Of a stretch of 64,000 nt of DNA, positions 11,156-21,614 are shown in pieces. Each line of letters starts with the position of its first letter. The first letter of the stretch is position 1. Where the stretch lies: NCBI GenBank assembly GCA_016584305.1, contig JACEEZ010016426.1:18501-82500 (forward strand), written 5' to 3'. The notes below the pieces were generated by a model. The model saw only the letters and a program-made list of their open reading frames with translations. It made no database searches and was not told the DNA's origin. The position numbers were made by a program, and so were the translations under genes. Origin of the DNA: Chionoecetes opilio. Taxonomy: Eukaryota; Arthropoda; Malacostraca; Decapoda; Majidae.

Positions 11156-11875
11156 CTGTTACCAGCACTTCATGTGAGAGAAGCTTTTCAAATATTCAAT
11201 TGGTGAAAACATTTCTCAGAAATTCTATGATAAGTGACAGACTGAGTAACATCGCACTATTGTCGATTGAAAGTGCACTCGCTGAGAGAAGGGATTGAGA
11301 TGGCCTTGTTGATGAATTTAACAGTCGGCATGGTAATCGTAGCATTAAGCTGCACTAAATATATTGCTGCCCAATGAACAACGTATGAAAACCATATCAT
11401 TAGCATTGTGTCTAATGTAGCATTTGCATGCCCATGTCTGAAAACCATAGCTATTCGTCTACAGTATATTCCACGTATGAGGTTATAGGTACTACATATC
11501 AGACATTTCTGTTGATGTGCATTGTAAAAAACTGCCATATTTTTTGCATTATAATTGTTCAGTAAGGTTGCTATTATGCTTATTGGTTAATACCTTTTCT
11601 TTATAATAAAACGTACCTGAGAGCATGGATTTTCACATTTCCAGCTATGATTATTATACTCACCAAGCAGAGAAAATAGATCCGAGACTCTCAGATGAAC
11701 TTTCGTTCAATTCTTCTCTAATTAGGCCTCATACTGACCCTGGAAACTGCTCAGTCTTTAAATAGTTTTATGGTGCTCACAGCAAAGCCCCCCACCCCGT
11801 TGCAAACTGATCTCCAAACTTCTGTCTTGGCCCCAAGATGGCCCCCCCAGTTTTTTAGTGCTAGAAACACCACTG

Positions 11876-12409
11876 AAAAATGCATATGGAAACAAGCAGT
11901 ACGCAATATATTCCACATTTTAGGGGGAGGCTAAACACTAACAAAACTTTCCTTGTGGGGTGGGCAGTGGCTCCGGTTGCTCCTCCATAGAATACGTCAG
12001 TGAGCTGTACATGGTTCATAGTTATCTTACAATATGATTCATATTGCATTACTATTTTTTCTTACCCATTATTTATTTAATTATAATAACTGTCAATGAT
12101 ATTGACATGATTGATTGTTTGAAATGCCAAAAAGTATTGGGATGTGTTAGCCATCAAAGGTCATATGGCACTATGGAAGGAGTGTCAGGGCCGAGGTGGC
12201 CATCAATTAATATTATCAATCTTCAGTATGGTGGGGAAGGAAAGTCAAGGAGTATGATACCCCGAATATATTTACACAACACAAAGTGGCAATAACTGGC
12301 TAGCAGCCAAATAACATGAACCAAACAACGAATTGCTCGTGAACTAAACAATAGTAATATCAGAGCAGGGTAATGTCACCCAAATAACTCCCTGTACTGC
12401 AGCCTAGAG
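11876..12409. other. Intron sequence without recognisable features
   Basis: Unique sequence between two hAT ends. The 12044-12295 frame has no recognisable motif and no splice context, so I do not call it. Confidence 0.5.
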
Positions 12410-12900
12410 CAGGGGTTCTCAAACTGGGGGTCGCGAAAGTCTTCTGGGGGGTCTCGAGATTTCTAGAATGTGCAAAATGCATTAGAGAACACAATATTCA
12501 TAATTTTAATATTATTTCTTTATCTCTATTTCCAGTATAAAACAAAACATTGATTATAATTTCCTAGACCTTAATAAATTACTAACAAAAAAGATACAGT
12601 AACATAATCTGACTCAGAAAAGTTGATCCTGTATTTCTTTGTCCTGCCTTCCCTTTCCGTCAAGCCCTCACCACCACCACGCTCACACGTCCAGTATACT
12701 TGTAGCGTCGCTGCCCAACCCTTGTTAATGCATTACAAATCCACATCACAAGTCTAAACTATATTTGTTACTTATTTTTTTTATGCCTGTAAAGTAAGAA
12801 TTTATGATATAGATTGCACTGATTACGGTATCATTTAAGTATTCATAATGTACCGAATATAATATACATAGAATGTTATGATACGGAGCAATAAGACTAT
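12410..12900 (+). mobile_element. hAT-like left end (CAGGGGTTCTCAAACTGG)
   Basis: The terminus CAGGGGTTCTCAAACTGG followed by GGGTCGCG is the classical end of hAT/Charlie-type elements. I could not locate the partner end, which may have been lost or overlain by the LINE starting near 12905. The right boundary is arbitrary. Confidence 0.45.
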
Positions 12901-12904
12901 ATGT

Positions 12905-13757
12905 GTGGATATGTATTTACCTAGTTGTGTTTTACAGGGCCTGAGCTACACTCGTGTGGTCCCGTCTCCGTATCTACATTTATCCAGTCTTTCCTGCAAC
13001 TGATGCACATTATTTGCCGATATCACCTCCTCATTTAGTCCATTCCAAACTTCTACATTTCTATGAGGGAAGCTGTACTACTTCTATATGTTGTTCAGGC
13101 ATCTCTCTTTTCTGATTTTTTTTTAATGTGCTCTTGTGTATCGACCTTCGTTTTGTTTCCGAGTCATTAGTCTCTCATTGTCTGCTTTTTCCATCTTAGT
13201 TATCAGTTTACAAATTGTTATTAAGTCTCCTCTTTCTCTTTTCAAGTGTTGGTAATTTTATTGTCTTTATTTCCTACAACCTTTCCTCATAAGAAAGTTC
13301 TTCTAGCTATTGTACCATCTTTGTAGCCATTCTCTGTATCCTCTCCAACTTTTCACATGCTTTCCAATTTCCATCACATGACAACTTATTCACATTAAAT
13401 TCCATTTCCCATCTTCTGCTCCATTCGTAGATCTTGTTCAGGTCATTTTTTAGTGTTTCACAATCTTTATAGCGTTTTCTTTCTCATAATAGTTTTGCAT
13501 CATCTGCAAACAAACTAATATAACTTTATATTTCATTAGTCATGTCAATGACAAATCATGAACATTATTGGTGCCAGCACTGATCCTTGTGGTAGCCCAC
13601 TAAATACCTTTCTCCATTCAGATTATTCATCCCTTACTACTGTTCTCATTTCTCTTCCTCTCAGATAACTTTCCATCCAGGTTTTTATCATCCCTTTGAT
13701 TCCTCCTATATTTTCCTATTTTCAAAGTAGACTCTGATGGGGAACTTTATTAAATGC
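12905..13757 (-). mobile_element. Jockey/CR1-like LINE family A fragment
   Basis: On the minus strand it runs from KAFNKVP of the reverse transcriptase (13757) through a GATSISAGTNNV-like region, the ECNLNEL and EWNLM-type downstream region and the WNGLNEEVISANN C-terminus to the 3' end GTTTTACAGGGCC...CTAGGTAAATAC near 12915. Many frameshifts are present. The 5' edge lies directly on a (GT)n tract. Confidence 0.75.
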
Positions 13758-13758
13758 C

Positions 13759-13838
<80 letters not shown>
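13758..13838. repeat. (GT)n microsatellite between two LINE copies
   Basis: About 78 bases of uninterrupted GT separate the 5' break of LINE A from the 3' end of LINE B. LINE B 3' ends in this window repeatedly run into (AC)n/(GT)n. Confidence 0.95.
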
Positions 13839-16266
13839 TTACCTAGTTGTATTTACCTAGTTGTAACATACAGGAAAAGAGCTATGCTCGTACTGTCCTG
13901 TCTCCAAATCTACTATTATCCAGCTTTGCCTTTGAAGTCCTGAATACTTCTTGCATTAATCACTTTTGCATCAAGGTTGTTCCAGGCTTCTATGCTTCTA
14001 TACGGGAAGCTGTATTTATTTATATCCCTCTTGCATGTTCTCCTTTTCAATTTCTTCTCATGACCTCTTGTACTTCTGTCGTCCCACACAAACAGATAAT
14101 TTCTATCAATTTTTTCCAGACCCATTGATGCTCTATACACTGCTATAAAATCTCCCCTTTCTCTTCTTTTCTCAAGTGTTGGGAGTTTTAGTTTTGAAAG
14201 TCTTTTTTCATATGTTAAATCTCTCAGGCTTGGAGCCATTTTTGTGGCTGCTCTTTGTATTCTCTCAATCTTCCTTATATCCTTCTTTTTATGTGGTGAC
14301 CAAATCACTGCCGCATGTTCCAACCTTGGTCGAATCAGAGATGTTATCAATTTCTTGATCATCTCTTCATCCAGATATTTGAATGCCATTCTTATATTCC
14401 TCAGCAACTGGTATGCATCTCCTGTGATCTTGTTTATATGCTTCTCTGGTGACAAATTGTCCTTAATCCATACTCCCAGATCTTTTTCGACCTTTGTTTT
14501 GATTATCCATTCGTTTCCCATCGAATACTTTCCTCTCTGTCTCTTTTTGCTACTGCCCATTTCCATCACTTTACACTTTTTGGCATTAAACTCCATTTCC
14601 CATATTTAACTCCATCTGAAAATCTTATCTAGATCCTTTTGTAAATCCTCACAGTCCTCTTTACTTTCTACTTTTCTTAGTAATTTAGCATCATCAGCGA
14701 ATAAACTCATATAACTGTTTATCTCTGCCATATCATTTACATAGACCAAGAACATCACTGGGGCCAATAGTGATCCTTGAGGAACTCCACTTATCACACT
14801 GCACCATTCTGACTTTTGATCTTTTATTACTGTTCTCATCTCTCTGTTGCTCAAAAAGTCTTCCATCCACTTCAGCAAACCACCCTTCAATCCTCCTACA
14901 TGTTCTAGCTTCCAGAGCAGTCTCTTATGAGGTACCTTGTCAAATGCCTTCTTTAGGTCCAAGTAAATGCAATCGACCCACCCTTCTCTTTCCTGTGTCA
15001 CATCGATCACTCTCGAGTAAAAGCTCAATAGATTTGTTGTACATGACATTCCTCCTCTAAATCCAAACTGGCCACCTGCAAGTGTGTTTGTCTCTTCCAA
15101 ATATTTCAACCATCTGTCCTTCACAATTTTTTCACACATTTTTGCCACTACACTTGTTAATGATACTGGCCTGTAATTTAGTGGTTCTTCTTTGTCACCT
15201 CCATTGTGAATTGGCACAATATTTGCTCTTTTCCAATCAAGCGGGACTCTGCTCTCCTTGAGTGAACTCTCAATTACACTATGTAACTTTCCTGCTAGTT
15301 GGTTACTGCACTCTTTCATTATCCAGTTCGACACTCCATCTGGACCCGGGGCTTTTCTCACATCTTGACTTTCCATTAGCCTTTTAAAAGTACTTCTATT
15401 ACGTCTACTTTTATGTCTTCCATTATATTTTCTTTTGCTATTATGTTTTTCGTTTTAAATTCCCTTTCTCTTGTAAATACAGTCTGTAAGCACTTATTCA
15501 TCACCTCAGCCTGTTGTAATGCATCTTCATACACTATGCCTTCTACCTTCAGCTTATCTATTCCTTCCTTGTTTTTCATTTTTCCATTAATATATCTATA
15601 GAAAAGTTTCAGTTCATTCTTACATTTTTATATTATATTCCTCTCATAGTTACTTTCTTCTTCTCTTCGGATTCTTACATATTCATTTCTAGTTGTTTTG
15701 TACTTCTCCCAAAGGTTGCTGCCACCTTTTTTCCTCCAACTATTCCATGTTTTTTCTCTTTCTAGTCTTGCTAATTCACATTTTCTGTTAAACCATTTAT
15801 TTTTGTTCTTTTCTCTGATAACTATCCTTGGAACATAACTATTTATTCCTTCGGTGTAAATTCGGATGAACTCATCCCATTTTTTCTGGGTACTCGTTGC
15901 TGCATGGAAACTACTCCAGTCTGTCTCTCCGAAGAATGTTCTTAATCCGTCACAGTCTGCTTTTTCATAATTGTATCTTCCTTTTTTATGTTCTTCTTTT
16001 CTCCCCTCCTTTTTGTTATCATTTATTTCAAATTCAATAAGTACATGGTCGCTCTTTCCAAGTGGGCACTGATAAATCACTTTACTAATTACTTCCAGTT
16101 CTTTCGTCAATAGTCAGTCTAGTCTTGATGGTTCTTCGCTACCTCTGAATCTTGTGTTCTCTTTAATCCACTGAGTCATGATGTTATTCATTACCAAATC
16201 CAACAATATACCACCCCATGATTTTCTCCTCCTTCAGTATACCATTCTTCCCAGCAAACTTCTTTG
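13838..16266 (-). mobile_element. Jockey/CR1-like LINE family B, long minus-strand copy (2.4 kb)
   Basis: The 3' end (two CTAGGTAAATAC-type units, 13838-13865) is on the left and the element reads leftwards from about 16266. It covers the end of the endonuclease domain, the whole reverse transcriptase and the C-terminal region, and is 5'-truncated. It is almost identical to the + strand copy at 18119-21463, which breaks off at nearly the same 5' point. The two lie on either side of OTUB1 exon 2 in opposite orientation. Confidence 0.9.
13916..16110 (-). pseudogene. LINE ORF2 remnant: endonuclease end, reverse transcriptase, C-terminal region
   Basis: Reading right to left: 16110-15628 gives KSDHVLIEFEIN (end of the EEP endonuclease) and the basic linker KNKWFNRKCELARLER. 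After a break, 15579-15376 continues the linker. From 15376 to 14606, 256 residues hold the reverse transcriptase with RKAPGPDGVSNWI, NYRPVSLTSVV, GGQFGFRGG, LDLKKAFDKVPHK, GVPQGS and the catalytic FADDAK near 14690-14705. From 14596 to 13916 comes the thumb-like region with DLGVWIKDNLS and IEAWNNLDAKV. The active-site residues remain, but stops at about 14600 and frameshifts at 15376 and 15600 disable it. Confidence 0.88.
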
Positions 16267-16528
16267 CAGAACAATTAATGCAGTAATTGGTACAAGTTTA
16301 GTCATGGAATGACAAAAACCTAAAAAAAAGGCGGAAAAATTACTTCGGTTTCGCCGACAACTTTCAACATAAATGACAATAACTTCAGTAATATACAACA
16401 TACTGGTCAGTTTTACATATCAAAATCATTGTCTATTATTCTCCCATTTAATGCAGTCAAACAATTGACATACATATATGACTATCATACATTAATTGTT
16501 ACCAGCTATTATCACCAGCTTATTATTA

Positions 16529-16814
16529 GCGACACGCCGCCGCCGTGCCCCACCTCACCCCATGCCAGGGACGCACTGTCACACACAGCCTTCGTTCTGT
16601 ACCATATTTCGGCGCTCTATATGAGAACTCCTCGGATTTGCCCTACTTTGATGGAGGAATCGTTCTATATGATCAAATTTGTTCCTAACGAAAATTTTGG
16701 AATTTTATTTATTTAAAAAAAATATATTTAATTTTAATATTTTAGGTCGTTCGCTTTATAAGTTTATAGGGGAAATGCTTTATGCGAACACGCTTTATGG
16801 GGGACCCTGGTGTG
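16529..16814. mobile_element. Fragment (right end) of the CACTAGGGTCCC MITE family
   Basis: GCGACACGCCGCCGCCGTGCC at the left and GGGGGACCCTGGTGTGATA at the right match positions 8906-9267 of the full element. The middle shares ATATGAGAACTCCTCGGATT. The left half of the element is absent. Confidence 0.8.
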
Positions 16815-16815
16815 A

Positions 16816-16894
<79 letters not shown>

Positions 16895-16908
16895 ATATTA
16901 TATATACA
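16815..16908. repeat. (AT)n microsatellite
   Basis: About 90 bases of alternating AT between the end of one TA-flanked MITE and the start of another. Confidence 0.95.
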
Positions 16909-16910
16909 CA

Positions 16911-16982
16911 CACAAACCTCGATTTCCCGGATATCGGATTTGCCGGACAAAATCCGAGGTCCGGGGATATGACAGTCTCGGG

Positions 16983-17051
<69 letters not shown>

Positions 17052-17540
17052 GTTGAAATGCCTGGTCCTGTTCGTAAATTGATCAAGTTGTCCGGCGGTC
17101 TGAGCGTCTACTGTCACCCTTGGTCAGTGTCCGCGCCTCCTGCCAGGTGGCAGCATGCTCAGCGGGACCTCGTATTGTTTACATTTGGGCACACGACACT
17201 CACGGTTCACCTGCACAGCCTCCGTTAGTCCCCTGACCCCCACTGCCCCTGGTGCAGGAACATCTCTTGAGACTATTGAACACTTTCTGTTGCCTCCCGC
17301 CAGGTGGCTGCATGCTCAGGGGACGTAAAAGTCCGCGGCGGGGTAGTTGATATTGTCGGTTGCCGGACAGTAAATACTAGAGTAGGATAAACGTCCGGGA
17401 GTGGGTAATGGCATCGGACTATATATATATATATAGTATATATATATATATATATATTATTTTTTTTATTTTTTTTTTATTTTTTTTACTTGCGGTTCCC
17501 GGACCAGTGCTCCCCCCTATTAGTCCGGGAAATCAAGGTT

Positions 17541-17546
<6 letters not shown>
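16911..17546 (+). mobile_element. CACAAACCTCG MITE carrying a LINE-derived repeat (copy a, one unit)
   Basis: The ends are CACAAACCTCGATTTCCCGG and its complement near 17520-17546, lying in (AT)n/(TA)n. A 63-base T run (16987-17049) precedes CGTTGAAATGCC. The centre holds one ~153-base unit (17146-17303) encoding HTTLTVHLHSLR and DPHCPWC-type remnants, derived from the LINE ORF at 22208-21822. The subterminal zone has repeated CCGGAC motifs. Confidence 0.85.
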
Positions 17547-17629
<83 letters not shown>

Positions 17630-17632
17630 CCC
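17547..17632. repeat. (AT)n microsatellite
   Basis: Alternating AT following the right end of the MITE; a shorter tract lies inside the MITE at 17419-17458. Confidence 0.95.
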
Positions 17633-17946
17633 ATAAATCAGCATAATTCTGGTTTGGAATAGTGATCCATGGGACTGTGTTTCAGTATTATTTCTCTCTT
17701 TTTCCCTCCATATTTATTGTGTACTGCAATAAGCCAAATGAAAGACTCATAGGGGAATGTACACAGCTTGTTTGTACATCTAGTAATTCCATAAATATTT
17801 TTTTTCTTTACATCTCAAAAAATCCGATGGCTGGGATTTTACTGTATACAAAACAACTTAACACATATACATTATTAATGGTTTTTTTTATTTGTTTTTT
17901 TATTAACCTATGAATGTCTTATGTATTGATTGACATTATTTTTCAG
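17633..17946. other. End of OTUB1 intron 1
   Basis: Unique AT-rich sequence leading into the acceptor TTTTTCAG at 17939-17946. Its pyrimidine-rich run and T-rich stretch serve as the 3' splice site. No other feature is seen. Confidence 0.6.
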
Positions 17947-18071
17947 GTCAAAACTCTTCTCCCAAAATTTTCAAATGTGCGGCGAACAAGACCAGATGGC
18001 AACTGTTTCCTAAGGGGCTTTATATTCGCATACCTTGAGTACTGCATTCACCACAGAGAGGAATTGATTAG
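17947..18071 (+). CDS. OTUB1: Otubain-1-like deubiquitinase, exon B (catalytic Asp and Cys)
   Basis: This 125-nt exon continues the frame from the exon at 127-216 as VKTLLPKFSNV and holds the OTU signature RRTRPDGNCF. Asp is encoded at 17995-17997 and the nucleophile Cys at 18004-18006, corresponding to human D88 and C91. Where human and fly have FYRAF or FFRAF after the Cys, this protein has FLRGF, a slightly unusual substitution next to the active site. The acceptor is TTTCAG and the donor GTGAGT. The exon ends two bases into an Arg codon completed by the first base of the exon at 43621. Its length is not a multiple of three, so skipping it would shift the frame and remove the nucleophile. 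A long LINE copy begins only 48 bases downstream. Confidence 0.93.
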
Positions 18072-18089
18072 GTGAGTATATTGAGCTAG

Positions 18090-18119
18090 ACACACACACA
18101 CGCACACACACACACACAC
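18090..18119. repeat. (AC)n microsatellite
   Basis: About 30 bases of AC with one CG interruption, located between the exon B donor site and the 5' edge of the LINE B copy. Confidence 0.9.
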
Positions 18120-21100
18120 GGGAGATTTTAACTGTAAAGAAGTTTGCTGGGAAGAATGGTATACTGAAGGAGGAGAAAACTCATGGGGTGGTATATTGTT
18201 GGATTTGGTAATGAATAACATCATGACTCAGTGGATTAAAGAGAACACAAGATTCAGAGGAAGCGAAGAACCATCAAGACTAGACCTACTATTGACGAAA
18301 GAACTGGAAGTAATTAGTAAAGTAAATTATATCAGTGCCCACTTGGAAAGAGCGACCATGTACTTATTGAATTTGAAATAAATGATAACAAAAAGGAGGG
18401 GAGAAGAGAAGAACACGAGAAAGGAAGATACAACTATGGAAAAGCAGACTGTCGGATTAAGAACATTCTTCGGAGAGACAGACTGGAGTAATTTCCATGC
18501 AGCAAGGAATACCCAGAAAAAATGGGATGAGTTCATCCGAATTTACACCGAATGAATAAATAGGTATGTTCCAAGGATAGTTATCAGAGAAAAGAAAAAA
18601 AATGAATGGTTTAACAGAAAATGTGAATTAGCAAGACTAGAAAGAGAAAAAACATGGAATAGTTGGAGGAAAAAAGGAGGTATCAACCTTTGGGAGAAGT
18701 ACAAAACATCTAGAAATGAATATGTAAGAATCCGAAGAGAAGAAGAAAGTAACTATGAGAGGAATATAATAGAAAAATGTAAGAACGAACCAAAACTTTT
18801 CTATAGATATATTAATGGAAAAATGAAAAACAAGGAAGGAATAGATAAGCTGAAGGTAGAAGGCATAGTGTATGAAGATGCATTACAACAGGCTGAGGTG
18901 ATGAATAAGTGCTTACAGACTGTATTTACAAGAGAAAGTGAATTTAAAACGAAAAATATAATAGCCAAAGAAAATATAATGGAAGACATAAAAGTAGACG
19001 TAATAGAAGTAAAAAGGCTAATGGAAAGTTAAGATGTGAGAAAAGCCCCGGGTCCAGATGGAGTGTCGAACTGGATAATGAAAGAGTGCAGTAACCAACT
19101 AGCAGGAAAGTTACATAGTGTAATTGAGAGTTCACTCAAGGAGAGCAGAGTCCCGCTTGATTGGTAAAGAGCAAATATTGTGCCAATTCACAAAGGAGGA
19201 GACAAAGAAGAACCACTAAATTACAGGCCAGTATCATTAACAAGTGTAGTGGCAAAAATGTGTGAAAAAATTGTGAAGGACAGACGGTTGAAATATTTGG
19301 AAGAGACAAACACACTTGCAGGTGGCCAGTTTGGATTTAGAGGAGGAATGTCATGTACAACAAATTTATTAAAGTAATTGTCCAAACCATTTCATCATTC
19401 CTGATTTAATGCAGTCAAAATATAGCCATTATCGAGTATATCAACAATATGTTGTCACTTTTTGCATCCAGTCACCCGTTTATAAATGATCCGCATTCAA
19501 AATTTTAATTCCCCGAGCTCTCAAAACACAACTGACGACCAGCAGAAGACGGACCATGGCTCGGTGACGTCACATGAGTAAGCCTCCCAGCCCTGCCTGA
19601 TACAGATACACGGAGACTCAGAAAAAAATATAATACTTGAAGAACTTTGGGTGTTTCTGATATTTTTTTTGTGCGATATGGCATATTCTTGCATCCTGTA
19701 TGGGTGCAGCAAGAAAGCTGTGCCTTTCCTGAGAGCTTAGCACCCATTTACAACCTATACGGCGACGATATATGTGTGCAGACGTGTGGAGCGGCGGGTA
19801 GTAGCGGGCGGTGTGGTCAGACTCAGCGAGACAATCAGAGCACACCGCCCGCTACTACCCGCCGCTCCACACGTCTGCACACATATATCGTCGCCGTATA
19901 GGTTGTAAATGGGTGCTAAGCTCTCGGGAAAGGCACAGCTTTCTTGCTGTACCCATGAAGGATGCAAGTATATGCCATATCGCACAAAAAATATATCAGA
20001 AACACCCAATATTCTTCAAGTACTATATTTTTTAATGAGTCTCCGTGTATTTGTATAGGGCTGGCCTGAGGCTTACTCATGTGACGTCACCAGCAAGTTT
20101 TGCGCCACGGCTGGAATGTGGCTGTTGTTTTTCACGCGCTTTTTACAAAAGTCATGTTTTTAGGGAAATAAGGCGTGGAAATTAATTATTTTTTGTGGAT
20201 TATGTACTTTGAATAAACATTCAACATAATTATGCAAAGAAAAAATGGGTCTGGACGATTACTTTAAGAAAGAAGTAGTAATTTATTAATTTATTAAGCT
20301 TTTACTCGAGAGTGATCGATGTGACACAGGAAAGAGAGGGGTGGGTCGATTGCATATACTTGGACCTAAAGAAGGCATTTGACAAGGTACCTCACAAGAG
20401 ACTGCTCTGGAAACTAGAACATGTAGGAGGATTGAAGGAGGGTGGTATGCTGAAGTGGATGGAAGACTTTTTGAGCAACAGGGAGATGAGAACAGTAATA
20501 AAAGATCAGAAGTCAGAATGGTGCAGTGTGATAAGTGGAGTTCCTCAAGGATCAGTATTGGCCCCAGTGATGTTCTTGGTCTATGTAGAGGGAGTGAACA
20601 GTTATATGAGTTTATTCGCTGATGATGCTAAATTACTAAGAAAAGTAGAAAGTAAAGAGGACTGAGAGGATTTACAAAAGGATCTAGATAAGATTTTCAG
20701 ATGGAGTCAACTATGGGAAATGGAGTTTAATGCTAAAAAGTGTAAAGTGATGGAAATGGGCAGTAGCAAAAAGAGACAGAGAGGAAAGTATTCGATGGGA
20801 AATGAATGGATACTCAAAACAAAGGTCGAAAAAGATCTGGGAGTATGGATTACGGATAATTTGTCACCTGAGAAGTATAAACAAGATCACAGGAGATACA
20901 TATCAGTTGCTGAGGAATATAAGAATGGCATTCAAATATCTGATGAAGAGATGATTAAGAAAATGATAACATCTCTGATTCGACCAAGGTTGGAATATGC
21001 GGCAGTGATTTGGTCACCACATAAAAAGAAGGATATAAGGAAGATCGAGAAAATACAAAGAGCAGCCACAAAAATGGCTCCAAGCCTGAGAGATTTACCA

Positions 21101-21463
21101 TATGAGGAAAGACTTTCAGGACTAAAACTCCCAACTCTTGAAAAAAGAAGAGAAAGGGGAGATTTTATAGCAGTGTATAGAGCATCAATGGGTCTGGAAA
21201 AAATTGATAGAGAAGATCTGTTTGTGTGGGACGATAGAAGTGCAAGAGGTCATGAGAAGAAATTGAAAAGGACAACATGCAAGAGGGACATAAAAAAATA
21301 CAGCTTCCCGTATAGAAGCATAGAAGCCTGGAACAACCTTGATGCAAAAGTGATTAATGCAAGAAGTATTCAGGACTTCAAAGGCAAGCTGGATAATAGT
21401 AGATTTGGAGACGGGACAGTACGAGCATAACTCTTTTTCTGTATGTTACAACTAGGTAAATAC
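18119..21463 (+). mobile_element. Jockey/CR1-like LINE family B, plus-strand copy, split by a foldback element
   Basis: It starts at the GDFNCK motif of the endonuclease (18120) and runs to the C-terminal FGDGTVRA (about 21430), ending GTTACAACTAGGTAAATAC and (AC)n. Reverse-transcriptase motifs (NYRPVSLTSVV at about 19215, QFGFRGG at 19330, LDLKKAFDKVPHK at 20360, GVPQGSVLAPV at 20540, FADDAK at 20620) are split by the insertion at 19367-20280. In a 200-base stretch compared by eye with the inverted copy at 13838-16266 I count about six mismatches. It carries several frameshifts and stops, such as TGA at 20664 and a lost stretch at VYVEG, and is not functional. Confidence 0.9.
19367..20280. 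mobile_element. Foldback element with THAP-like start codon region in both arms
   Basis: The ends share TTAAAGTAATYGTCCARACC in inverted orientation (19367 and 20269 leftwards). A direct repeat ATTTATTA lies on both sides, consistent with an 8-bp target duplication as made by P-type or hAT elements. Comparison with the intact LINE reading shows that the element interrupts it. The inner ~250-base arms (about 19562-19815 and 19838-20090) are close inverted copies around a short centre near 19826. Each arm begins a short frame MAYSCILYGCSKKAVPF (left arm; the right arm is altered), with a C-x4-C reminiscent of a THAP finger. Assignment to the P superfamily is inference. Confidence 0.7.
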
Positions 21464-21614
21464 ACACACACTGACTTTCAATCTGTTTTTACCAGAGAGA
21501 GTGATTTTGGTGAAGAGGAAGATAGATAAAGCTATGAAACACTGAGAAACACTGTGCTGGATGAAATACAAGTGGATATGCAAGAAATAAGGAAATTGTT
21601 GGAAAATCAAGATA

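Larger units (their letters stand above)
9700..11340 (+). pseudogene. hAT transposase remnant (ZMYM1-like), with C-terminal dimerisation region
   Basis: Separate open pieces read as one eroded transposase. Around 9725-9930 there is ILGKIHEVSQQLQDKQADL with LSEDLADMRNSN. Around 10130-10360 there is EENVKAFAVAYSVNQSD and KEPEQPTSIAHFLSF. After the LINE, 11157-11340 reads VTSTSCERSFSNIQLVK, LRNSMISDRLSNIALLSIES. That last piece is the hATC dimerisation domain with its ERSFS hallmark. When the LINE and one CTGTTAC copy are removed, VTLPVTSTSCERSFS becomes continuous. Stops and frameshifts abound. Confidence 0.8.
9419..11875 (+). mobile_element. hAT transposon carrying transposase remnant, split by a LINE
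   Basis: The left end CAGTGGCGATTCTA and the right end, whose complement is CAGTGGTGTTTCTAG, are inverted. They are flanked by AAAAACGC (9411-9418) and AAAAATGC (11876-11883), a 7-of-8 match to the 8-bp duplication expected for hAT. GC-rich subterminal tracts (ggggggccagggg) mirror each other. The interior contains ZMYM-like hAT transposase pieces interrupted by a CR1-like LINE at 10406-11155. Confidence 0.85.

Noticed and set aside
16981..17050. Poly-Phe/poly-Lys frames over the T63 run
   Set aside because: Homopolymer artefact inside a MITE.
18196..18381. Extra OTUB1 exon just after exon B
   Set aside because: The frame is LINE endonuclease/linker sequence also present at 16266-16110, and exons B and C already join in frame through a split Arg codon.
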